Part shown: in pieces, positions 21,801-62,638 of the stretch
Position numbering within the stretch: the first letter of the stretch is position 1
How the letters are laid out: the number at the start of each line of letters is the position of its first letter
Translations under genes and position numbers: made by a program
From: Xenopus tropicalis
Lineage: Eukaryota; Chordata; Amphibia; Anura; Pipidae
Length of the DNA: 64,000 bases
Reading direction: 5' to 3'
Assembly: GCF_000004195.4 (NCBI RefSeq)
Contig: NC_030678.2
Coordinates: 150,840,047 to 150,904,046 of the forward strand
The notes under the pieces: model-generated
The model's database searches: none
What the model was told of the DNA's origin: nothing
Seen by the model: only the letters and a program-made list of their open reading frames with translations

Positions 21801-23869
21801 TTCCTTTTTGCGGGCAATGATTTGCTCGTTTCGAAACCTCGCCAAATTAGCAGATCTTAATGTATGGCCAGCTTTTCAATGTTAGTTGTAATGCCGTTCT
21901 GGCAATAGGCACTAGCAATTAGCAATACCATTATTTAGTAAGATGTAAATGCACATATATTAAAACGGGTTGAATAAATAAGTGCTATTAAACTCCAAAC
22001 ATAGCAAAGCAATGGAAATGTATAGATCAACAAATATAATTTGTACTTGATCAATAAATGGGGTGGGATTGGAGTTGCCCCCTGCCAGACATTCTCTGAA
22101 GATGAGCACTGAAGCCTGTTACACAGGTCTCTGGTCTGATAAAGTATGAATGGACTATAACTGTACATTAATGATTCATTCAAATCTCCCTGAATGAATG
22201 GAACAATCTAAGAGTTAAAGAACCAAGCCAAGTACATGATTGGTTCCTGTACTCTTTGTCATACAACATAACTTGCACGGATCTTATGGGACATGACGGT
22301 TATTGAATGACTGTCTCAGAAGATGAGCCCATCACAACACTTTTGACCCGTGACAAGTTTTCCGCATTGTTTCCCATTACAATTTAGCGCAGTGTTACAG
22401 TCCATTGGCTGTTGCCGAGGAACCAGCTGTGAAGGCCAAACAAGGCCGGTACAGATGGAAAGAGATCTGATGCACTGTAACAAGCAGAAACAAGAAGCGC
22501 CCCATATATTTCCACTAAGATGACTGATGACTCAGGTATTTCACAAACAAAATGTAAATACTAGATAAAGGATCCTAGCTACCCAGCATTATGGGGAGGT
22601 CTGCAGAACTTCAAAGCGGAAGGTCCACTGGCACGAACATTCATGTGAAACCTGCACAGACTAGCAGCACCCATGTACCGCAGCCCAGTCACGGCATGCT
22701 GGGAAACAGCATTCTCATCATACAAGTGCCATACATATATATATTGTATATAGATTTATACTGTGTGTGTTATTACAAATAAAATGCTTTTAAATATAAA
22801 TACAACCAGTAGGAGGCTCAATGATTACCCAACAAATGAATTGCTCCCCTAATATTTTTGGTACATTTCTATAAACAACCTTAACAGTTTATTGCAATGA
22901 TTTGCTATAATGATATTCTATAGGGAACTGTGTCTTGTACGACTAACATACCTGTATACAGCAGCAGCAATGTATATTGTACAGGGTACAGTGTGCTCCA
23001 TTTGCCTTTGTCTGGGACACATATTTTGTTATTAGGCCACAGAGAAGCCTAACTGTAAATTCAATGGTGCTTACATTTTTCTTACACACACATTGTACAT
23101 ATATACAGTATATATAGAATAAAAAGAATGAGCATGAATAGCAGGCAAAACTTTATGCAGTATTTTAGAAAGCTTGGCTATGTAATAACAGGGCAAACTT
23201 TGTCCAGGTCTAGTAGCCAATCAGCAGTTTGCACTGAGAGTTCTACTGTACAGAGTCAGCCAAACACTGTCCATATCCAAGTTCCCTTAGGTCACTTACT
23301 CAGCACCCTACCTATGTGCCTACGTGTGAGGTGGGATGGAAAGCATTCATCTTCCAAATTACTCCTAGTTAAATGGCCCTGAGATGCAGATCCAACAAAG
23401 GGGTAGGTACCAGCAAATTGGAGGGGTTAATGGAGGATGAGCTGTGTGAATGGCTTTATGTGTAATGATTTTCCACTGAGAATTGGTGGGGTTATGCTAG
23501 TATACAATATACAATGCCCAGATCAGATTTACTAATACAAGCAACCCACACAGGGCACAGTCATGAATTACATACACCAACCTGTCATTTTAATGGGGAG
23601 ACAGAGCCTGGTAAGTGTCCAAAGTGTTTATAAAAATTATTTATAAAACAAGTCTATGTTAAAAACAGCAGTATATATGCTCAATGGCTTCTATTACACA
23701 CCCACCCCCATTGCCATGAAATGTACAAACTAGTTATATACACTGTATTGGATGTATGATTCTGTTTAATATATATATTGCTGTTTTAATTCAATTTGGC
23801 AGCTAGCAATGTTCTACTATTGGATAAGATTGGATAAAATTGTGTGGCCTTGCGAACTTTCTAATGCTC

Positions 23870-24860
23870 TGATTGACTAGAGGTTGGTCTAGCTAGTTAA
23901 ATACTCTGATTGGCTAGAGGTTGGTCTGACTATGCGAATTCTTTTATTGGCTAGAGGCTGGTCTAGCTAGGTAAAAACTCTAATTGACTAAAGGTTGGTC
24001 TAGCCAGGTGAATACTCTAGTGTTTTAATTGGATAATGGTTGGTCTACCTTGTTAAATACTTTAATTGGCTAGAGGTTAGTCTAGCTAGCAAATACTCTA
24101 ATTGGCTAGAGGTCGGTCTAGCTAGCAAATACTCTAATTGGCTAGAGGTCGGTCTAGCTAGCAAATACTCTAATTGGCTAGAGGTCGGTCTAGCTAGCAA
24201 ATACTCTAATTGGCTAGAGGTCGGTCTAGCTTGCAAATACTCTAATTGGCTAGAGGTTGGTCTAGCTTGCAAATACTCTAATTGGCTAGAGGTTGGTCTA
24301 GCTAGCAAATACTCTAATTGGCTAGAGGTCGGTCTAGCTAGCAAATACTCTAATTGGCTAGAGGTCGGTCTAGCTTGCAAATACTCTAATTGGCTAGAGG
24401 TTGGTCTAGCTTGCAAATACTCTAATTGGCTAGAGGTTGGTCTAGCTAGCAAATACTCTAATTGGCTAGAGGTCGGTCTAGCTAGCAAATACTCTAATTG
24501 GCTAGAGGTCGGTCTAGCTAGCAAATACTCTAATTGGCTAGAGGTTGGTCTAGCTAGCAAATACTCTAATTGGCTAGAGGTCGGTCTAGCTAGCAAATAC
24601 TCTAATTGGCTAGAGGTCGGTCTAGCTTGCAAATACTCTAATTGGCTAGAGGTCGGTCTAGCTTGCAAATACTCTAATTGGCTAGAGGTTGGTCTAGCTA
24701 GCAAATACTCTAATTGGCTAGAGGTCGGTCTAGCTAGCAAATACTCTAATTGGCTAGAGGTCGGTCTAGCTAGCAAATACTCTAATTGGCTAGAGGTCGG
24801 TCTAGCTAGCAAATACTCTAATTGGCTAGAGGTCAGTCTAGCTAGGTAAAGACTCACATA
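23870..24860. repeat. 36-bp minisatellite, 22 regular plus about 5 degenerate units
   Basis: The unit contains ctctaattggctagaggt followed by cggtctagctagcaaata. The 22 regular units span 24055-24846 with almost no length change; degenerate, unevenly spaced copies precede them from about 23870. Because 36 is a multiple of 3 and the unit lacks stops, both strands read open for about 270 codons; this is an artefact. Units ending in TGC instead of AGC always come in adjacent pairs. Confidence 0.97.
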
Positions 24861-26925
24861 ATCTGATTGGCTAAAGGGATGGTTCTAGCTTTACCGACTC
24901 AAAACTAGTGGCATACAGGCAAAAAGAAAAAGTAACAAAAGATCAGGCACACATGCCCTAGTAAGTGAAGCCATAACAGTCACTAAGAACTGAATGTAGT
25001 AATATAATAAAAGGTGCAAATTTATTTACTGTTCTAGTCATCAACAGCAGGTTCCTTTTATGAGGCATCTGTTTAAATGAAAGCATCTGAGTGGTTGCTA
25101 TGGGTTACTAGATCTCTTCTTTCAATAACTACAATTGTTTTTAGGGGGAAGAATACCACTGTGACTAAACAAGTAAAGAAAAATGAAAATTATAAAGGGA
25201 AATATCAGATTCAGATGGATGTTCCAGTGCTGCCATTAATGATGCAATAGAGTAATAGAGTAAGAGTAATAGCATGGCCAGTACTCGTAGTCACTAGATC
25301 TTGTGTCTTTTTCTCACATGTGTGACTTATTGAGAGTGATTATTCATAGCGGTTTTTAGGCCAATCCTGCCAGTCTGTATAGATCTGCAGGATATGGGTA
25401 TAACAACCATCCATGTGATATAAAGCAATAGTTTAATATTTGAAGCTGAATAACAGGCACTCGTCACATGATCAGCTAGCACGCAAACAGAAATGTATAA
25501 TGAACCAACAAATGGGAAACAACACAATAATAATGCATAATAAAACAACAAAACTATCATAACATAAAGAAAAAAAATCTTTTTACAAGACTTTAAAAAA
25601 ACAAACTCTAACTGCTACATACTCAGTATTTAAAGGCACAAAGTGGTTTTGCTTTGCCAGTTTCCCTTTAAGACAAAATATACTGAAACCCTGGAGATCA
25701 AACAGCTTTCATTTCTCCCACACTAGTAACCACTTACATTATCTTTGGTATGCTGAAGATTAACAGACAAGGAAAAGCTAATACCAAGGGGGCTGCCAAT
25801 GTGTGCGGCACATAAGTCTACTTAATCGCTATTTTTTACCCTAGATCGGTGCTCCTCTTTGGAAACAATTGCCCCTACCCAGGGATCCTTTTTAGCCTTT
25901 TTAGTATTTCCCAAGGCTCCTTGTTGGCTCTCTAGACTGGCGCTGTATAGTACAATCAAGTAGCAAGTCTAGGAGTCTCAAGAAGCTACAAGGGAGCATT
26001 GGGTAATACAGGTAAGATGGCGGAGTAACATATAGTAAGAAAGATCCCCAGATCAGTGTAATTATTTTTCCCAAACAACAGCACCCGTCTAGGGGAAAAA
26101 TTGCATTTAATACACTGGTGAGTGCCTAACATATTGGCACCCCTCAGTGTATAGCCCTTTTCTTGTTCTTTAAAGGGTTTCTTCAGGCACTTTAAGCTTT
26201 AGGACCTAAAGTGGCCAATGCAGTCACCCATAGCATTCAAAGGCTATACTGGGACTGCGCATCCAAAGTAGCCTAGTGTTCCATTACATAACACTGATTA
26301 TGTGGAAGAGATAGTTGTTGAGTTATCCCTGATGCCCAAGTCAGTTAGAATGCAGAGATTGGATTTACAAAAGGGTGTGTAGTTCTGTCTGTAGGGGTAC
26401 AGTGACATTGCATATGGTTGGTGTTGGGGCTGGATGTTACCATATATTGACACCCCCCCATCAGACAACTGTGTAAGAGCTCTCATTAACTTAAATACCA
26501 GACAAGACCCTTGCGGACATTAGGGATAGCAAACAAATGCCCAGATACACAACCTGCTGAATGATATTTGGGATCATTGAACCTCCAAATGTAAATGGAT
26601 AACATTAATATAAGCTCTCCCTAAGAACAAAGGACAGAGCTATCAGCACCTTTGCATATTTTTAATTTTTAAATAGTTAAAAAAAATTTAAAAGAATGAT
26701 TATTTTATAGTTTCAGTTCAGCACCTTTGTGTGTGCAGTGCATGATTTAAGGCTGCCGGCATTTATATAAAATAGAGGCCTTTGCATGAATGATCCATTT
26801 GAAAAAGTACATGGTCCTAATACTTTAGATATCGTGAAGCATTCCAGAGCAAAGTGACCACAAGGCCCAGTACAACGGTCTACTTGATGTCCATATGCTG
26901 GTCTCCTCTCAGACAGGGTTCATCA

Positions 26926-56708
<29,783 letters not shown>

Positions 56709-56989
56709 CTGTAAAAAAACAAAAAATGCTGCATGAAACATGCGTGTTATATTACAAGTATAAGGTATATGGTATGCAGAATACTTGGGACATAGGGTAT
56801 TCTGAACAAGAGGTCTTTCTGTAATTTGGATCTCCATACAGTAAATCTACCATTTTAACATTAATTAAACCCAATACGATTATTTTGCTTCGAATATGGA
56901 TCAATTATATCTTAGCTGGGACCAAGTACCAGGTACTTTCTGACACTGGTCAGACCCATGTATAGTTTAGTGTTTCCAGCAGTTGTACC

Positions 56990-57379
56990 TTAAAGGAGAA
57001 GGAAAGGCAAAGTCACTTGGGGGTGTCACCCCCAAGTGACTTTAATCGCTTACCTTGTACCCAGGGCTGGTGCCTCTGTTCAGAGAAAAAAGCCCCAGCC
57101 CAGGGTACCTGTAGTGATGCGCTTCCTCCTTCCTGCTTCCCTTTCCGAAAATGCCAGCGGTTGGTGCATGCGCAGTAGAGTGAAAAGCCGACTTCTCTGT
57201 TAAAGTTACACTATTCACTCTATTGCGCATGCGAGCGCAGGAAACCCGGAGGGAGGAAGCGCTGCAGCTACCCCGGGCTGGTATGGTTCTCTCCTAACAG
57301 GGGCACCAGATTAAAGTCACTTGGGGTGCCTAACATTTTGGCACCCCCAAGTGACTTTGCCTTTCTTTCTCCTTTATAA
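56990..57379. mobile_element. TTAAAGG-type MITE with inner palindrome
   Basis: Starts TTAAAGGAGAAGGAAAGGC and ends GCCTTTCTTTCTCCTTTATAA. Near the left end, aagtcacttgggggt folds on acccccaagtgactt. Confidence 0.75.
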
Positions 57380-57576
57380 GGGCTGTGGCAGATGGGGAGA
57401 TTAGTCGCCGCGCAACAAATCTCCCCAAAATGGCATCCCACCGGCTAGAATGTCAATCACCAGTGGGATGGCATACGCGGCGACGAAATTGCTGAAGTTT
57501 CCTCTCAGAGATTAGTTGCCCACGACAAGGGAGATTTGTCATGCGGCAACTAATCTCCTCGTCTGTCACGGCCCTA
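57378..57576. mobile_element. foldback MITE ('gagattagtcgc' family)
   Basis: Inverted ends aagggctgtggcagatgggg and cctcgtctgtcacggccct. The inner pair is around ggcatcccac / gtgggatggc. Confidence 0.7.
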
Positions 57577-58334
57577 ATAATATATATTTAGTTTCTGATA
57601 AAGAGTGTCATCCCTATCACTCCTTCTTTATTCCATTCTTTTGTTAGTGGTTATTAAGGATGGCACTGAATACACTATTTTGGAATCTCGAGTCTTTCAT
57701 GAAGGGTTTAACAAAATCCCAAATTGAATCGGAACCCTAATTTAGGCTAAGGAAGGGTTAATAAGAAGCAAGAAATTAGGGTGTGGCACAACAATTTTGA
57801 TTTCCTTGCTCATGTGACCAAAAGTCGCATGCTTTTAAGGGCTTTGATTCAGTTTGGCCAAATCGGAATCCTGCTGAAAAAAGGCTTTTATTTGACCGAA
57901 TCCTGAACTGAATCCGGGATTGGGTACATCCCTAGTAGTTATTTCATTGTACAGTATATATCCCTGAATCTCGGTCTTGTGTATTATTTCCCCCCCTCCT
58001 GGCTTTTGCCAAGCCGTTTCAATGCATCCCACCCCACAATCCATTTTCTGGCAGATGCTTCTATATTTGTACTTTCACATTTCCAGCCTACCTTTCCTTA
58101 ACTTGGGGCTTTAGTGCTGTAAATCTCCCATTCCTGCTTTATCAGCAATTTGACATTTTGGTCTGTTTGTATATAACTATATTATCTCAAGGGTCTTAAA
58201 GAAACTCATGAGTCAGTTAAATCATAGAAATTCCTTGCATAAATTTCCATGCCAAGTTGGGAGTACACAGTATAGTCATGTAAAGAATTATGGGCCAATT
58301 ATTATTATTTTTAAATTCATGCTGGAGAAATTGT

Positions 58335-58510
58335 TTAAAGGGGTGGTTCACCTTCAGTATGTTTTAGAATGGCCTATTCTTAGCATCTTTTTAATTGGCC
58401 TTAATTTTTTTCATTACCTGTAGTTTTTGAATTTTTTACCTTCCTCTTCTGACTTTTTCCAGCTTTTAAATGGGGGTCACTGACCCCACCGCCAAAAAAC
58501 TACTGCTCTG
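58335..58510. mobile_element. T2-type MITE, 3' part lost
   Basis: Starts TTAAAGGGGTGGTTCACC and matches 13067-13250 through 'atgggggtcactgacccc'. Confidence 0.65.
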
Positions 58511-58706
58511 TTGGGCGAAAGCACATGGAGCTTCTAGTAGCAGCTACTTGTCGTGGCTACTAAAATAGACAATGCTGATCATTTACTGATAACTGTACAT
58601 GTGTTTTAGCAGAGGCAATTCTCAGTATTATCTATGGCAGGGTGTTTTCTGGGGTTTAGTAGGTGTAAAAAAGTAGCTGCTACTAGTAGCTCTCTGTGTC
58701 TTCACC

Positions 58707-59102
58707 CTTAAGGCCGTGACACACGGGGGGATTAGTTGCGCCACAACAAATCTCCGTTGTTGCAGGCGACTAATCTCCCCGCAATGCCACCCCACTGGCT
58801 AGAATGTAAATTTCCGGTGGGATGGCATACGCGTGCCGTGATTTGACGAGGTCGCCAAAGTTGCCTTGAAAGGAAACTTCGGTGACCTTGGCAAATCGCG
58901 GCGCCGTGTATGCCATGCCACCGGGAATTTACATTACTCTCAAGGCAACTTCCGCGACTTCGTCAAATCGCGGTGCCGTGTATGCCATCCCACCGGCGAT
59001 TTACATTCTAGCCGGTGGGATGGCATTTCGGGGAGATTAGTCGCTCGCGACAAGGAAGATTTGTCACGCGGCGACTAATCTCCCCGTGTGTCACAGCCCT
59101 TA
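58707..59102. mobile_element. compound foldback MITE
   Basis: Outer arms aaggccgtgacacacgggg and ccccgtgtgtcacagcc. Inside are three alternating copies of the block 'gccatcccaccgg' and its complement, so several alternative hairpins are possible. Confidence 0.7.
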
Positions 59103-59337
59103 GGACTCTGGCACACGGGGAGATTAGTCGCCCGCGACAAATCTCCCTTGTCACGAGCGACTAATCTTCCCGAACTACCATCCCACCGGCAAAAATGTAA
59201 GTCGCCGGTGGGATGGCACACGCTGCGCAGCCGATTTCGGCAAATCGCCGGTGGGATGGTAGTTCGGGGAGATTAGTTGCCCGTGACAAGGGAGATTTGT
59301 TGCGGGCAACTAATCTCACTGTGTGCCAGAGCCCTTA
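59099..59337. mobile_element. foldback MITE adjoining the previous one
   Basis: Arms cttaggactctggcacacgg and gtgtgccagagcccttaa. It shares the CTTA junction with the element on its left. Confidence 0.7.
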
Positions 59338-59776
59338 AATCTCAGATGGGCATATTGGGAGGAGATCTGCTCCTGACAGGCTTGCGTTGGCCTCAGTTAT
59401 CATGCAATTGTTGGCCCAGGGGCCAAATGATTGGATAAGCGTGATAATGAGCTGCTCAAAGGCTGCTGCTTAGATAAGGGAGAGGTTTGTTTGCTCAAAG
59501 GTAGATAGGGAACACTGAACAAACTGCCATGTTTATAAAGGAAGGGGGGGAGTTTAGTAAAAATAGTGTAAGTTTCAAATCAGTGCTTTATAAAGGCAAA
59601 AAATAGAAAAAATATTTTTTTTAATTAAAACATTAGGCAGAAAGTAATTTCAACACAAGTTCTTTATAATGTTCTCATTTCTAGCAACAGGGTGTATATT
59701 GTCTCTTTAAGTGTACAGATAGCTTAAATCACTGCATTCTGAATTTCGTTATCCCTTAGTAACCAGACATTATATA

Positions 59777-60045
59777 CAGTTATAGGATCTTTTATCCAGA
59801 ATGCTTGGGGCAGGATCTTTCTGTGATTTAGGTCCCCATACCTTAAGGCTGCTAAAAATCATTAAACATGAAATAAGCCCAACAGAATTGTTTTGGCACC
59901 AATATGGATCCTTGCAGCTTAGTTACCATCAAGTACAAGCTACTGTTTTATTATTACAAATAAAAAAGAAAATCATTTTTAGAAATTAGAATGAAGATGA
60001 ACTTCCCGATATTCCCGTAACGTGTTCCTTAGATAATGGATCCCA
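59777..60045. mobile_element. diverged CAGGTATGG-family MITE
   Basis: TA|CAGTTATAGGATC start, family words 'tccccataccttaaggctgc' and 'ctactgttttattattaca'. The end is near 'ggatcccatccc'. Confidence 0.6.
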
Positions 60046-62483
60046 TCCCATTTTTATGCTTAGAAAATTAGTAGTACTATATCAGATGAAAGATTTCTTT
60101 GTAATAAACAGCATGTTAATGAATTGCCTCTTATAAAAACTGGTTTGTGATGAGGAACATTTCTTTTTTTTATTGAGCGTGAGTCTTTATTACAAGCAGT
60201 TGTGGAATGCCTGCGTGTAAGCTGATTACCCACCATTCAGGGAGGGGAGGCCTACAGGCAGGATGGCACAGGCTCCATGTATTTTAGAAACGTGAGCAAA
60301 CAGCTGTTGGTGTGTTCTAGCCCACAAAACCAAGTCTGGATAAATCACTAGGTTTGCTCTGACGGGATAGGAACGACTGTAGTTTAGGGTAATGGCCGCA
60401 GCCTGAAGCAAGAAACACTGTTATATACGAAGAAGAGTAATATATGATTTGCAGGATGAGCAGCTGTGCCAGAGGGATACTGTGCCGTACCAGCTGTTAC
60501 ATGGCTCTGCTGATAAATAAAAGGAACCATTCAATGAGGGGCCAATAGCTGAGTGCTTATTGGAAAAGGCAGATCTATTTCATCAGAGACCTACAGACCC
60601 ATTCCCCAGTTGGCGGAAGGACTGCCCATCTATCTGTTCACCTGGTGACATAACTGACATAATATCACAACTGCTTCCAAACCACAAACAAGTCTGATCC
60701 AATAAAGCTTTATTTCAATATTACTAAATTGTAAATAGAAATATTTCCTAAAAGTGAAACAGTCGGTGGCCCAAAGTGCTTTAATGCAAAGGAGGCTGTG
60801 GCCCACATTTTGTTAGAAAAAGAAGGGAAAGACTACCTGCATTTATACTGTAGATCAGGTGATTTACTATAAAATCACTTGTTTCTGGACTGATACAGGC
60901 AATACAGGATTTTAAACTTCTGTGGTTACAAGTATCTCTTTTGGAACCAGCAGTTAATCTCACTGAGATCATAACAAGGGTACAAATATGTGCAAAATGA
61001 TTATAACAGCTTTATATTCAAGTATTTCACCACAAAATCTCAGCCTATGTGTTCTTCAGGCTGGGCTCCCTGTTGCCTTACTGGGAAGGGGAGCAGACCC
61101 TCAGCATGGAAGCCTCAGCTTTAGCTGATAACTCATGGAAGGTCTTATCACTCCAGCAGCACAGCCATACAATGGAACCAGGCACTGCATGGGTTTTTGA
61201 TAGGAACATATACAAAATATTTATGTAAGATCTACCAATAAAACAGTACCACCAATAGCCAAATGATTATAAGAAATAGTAGAATGCTTGACTGGTTTAC
61301 AACAAAGGAACTCTTGATTAAATCATCACGGGCGAACTCAAATCCTACTACATATATCCATTTAGATCTCTGGGACAACTTGAACTTCTTTTTCTTCTAT
61401 CAGTAGTGTTAATAAAGTGAGCATAAAATGTATCTACCAGTATTCACGCCATTCCTTATCGGTGCTGTGGAACTTTCTCCATACTAAAGGCTAATTTTTA
61501 ATGTCATACAAAGATGTCTATAGAGCTTTTGAGCAGGCTGAGGCCACACAATTCTCATGGAGGATCACATTTGAACCTCCAGTTTTACAACCCAGCTCTA
61601 GATAATAATTCTAACCATGACTTTGAGGATACACGTTTATCTTTAAGTTCAACTGACAGTTTTAACTGCTTTACAGTCTGGACACCTGAAATTCTGAGCA
61701 AATAGGGACTTGTTGGCAAAGAGCTCATGTTCACAGTGTGGAATTTGCATTCCAGATTTGTAGATTTCTACTGGTTTTATTCTGTATCCTATAGAGGACC
61801 GTAGAGATGGAGGCAAGCATGGGATTTGCAAACTTCTTCCAGAAAGATTATGCTGCTGCCACACAAAGTCAAATTTAAAATCAGGCCACACACATATAAA
61901 AAAATTCCACATGCCTGACTCTTGGGCCCACAGGCTGGTCAGATGGCTAAGTGGAAATTCAGCAGTTCTAGGTCAGTGGATGACCCCCATTCACTGCAAA
62001 ACACCCACACAGGCAAAGTGATGATCACACAGTTTGGTGAGAAGCAGGGCAAAAGCATTTACACCACGCAATCTGACTGATACCACCTGGTATGGGCAAG
62101 TACATGCTACCTACAGGGAGTATCTCTGTACTGATGTATATATATCCAGTGAGCAGTTCTTTGTTAAAAATCTGTAAGGAAATTGAAAAATACTATAACC
62201 TATACTAACTAATCAGCACCTACGCTTTGCTGCTCTAGTGTAGTAAGAATGGCTAAAGGAAACATCTGATTGGTTGCTGTAGGTTTAAGGTTGGGACAAT
62301 AGTCATCTGTGTTTGTATTTAAGAGGCAATAAAATAAAAAGGACAAGTTTTGCTTTCAAACAGCTGACCAGTAACTGCTACATGTGGATTGGTTGCTAAG
62401 GGCAACTAGACCTGTTACAAACGTTACATTGCATCCCCCTAAAGCCTTCTAACGTTCATAGAACAAACATTCAATATGAACTA

Positions 62484-62638
62484 CAGTAAAACCTCAATTG
62501 TACATAACCTGATTTTAAGTGTTCCTTCATTTTAAGCTGCTTTTTGTGGTCCCACCAATATATAATGCATAATACATTTCCTGGATTTTACAACATTTTT
62601 TTCTGGTCCCTTAAAAACATAAAACTGGAGTTCTACTG
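62484..62638. mobile_element. Tigger/mariner-like MITE, 155 bp, TA duplication
   Basis: Ends CAGTAAAACCTCAATT and AACTGGAGTTCTACTG are inverted repeats with few mismatches, flanked by TA on both sides. Confidence 0.7.

Larger units (their letters stand above)
20884..26925 (-). other. downstream of the frem2 stop; possible long 3' UTR
   Basis: On the - strand, AATAAA hexamers occur at 25021-25026, about 22889, 21077 and 20889. The last is followed by a T/GT-rich stretch. Human FREM2 mRNA is known for a 3' UTR of several kb, so much of this could be transcribed. It includes a MITE piece (21699-21800) and the 36-bp minisatellite. The true end cannot be told from sequence. Confidence 0.3.

Noticed and set aside
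24040..24857. About 270-residue open frames on both strands with a 12-residue repeat
   Set aside because: The unit length is 36 bp, a multiple of 3, and contains no stop on either strand, so long frames are automatic. No splice sites, signal or family resemblance.
23870..24860. CRISPR-like regular repeats
   Set aside because: Units are contiguous without unique spacers, in a vertebrate genome; it is a minisatellite. The same applies to the 113-bp arrays.
60160..60411. Reverse-strand exon-like stretch (acceptor ttgcttcag near 60402, open frame, AATAAA words near 60160-60195)
   Set aside because: The translation resembles nothing I know, no partner exon is seen, and it does not fit Calx-beta or CSPG wording of frem2. 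It could be a lncRNA end or chance.
61649..61912. Reverse-strand frame with CPDCKAVK and CEHE, zinc-finger-like spacing
   Set aside because: The cysteine/histidine spacing is not repeated, the frame has no clear splice borders, and no family was recognised.
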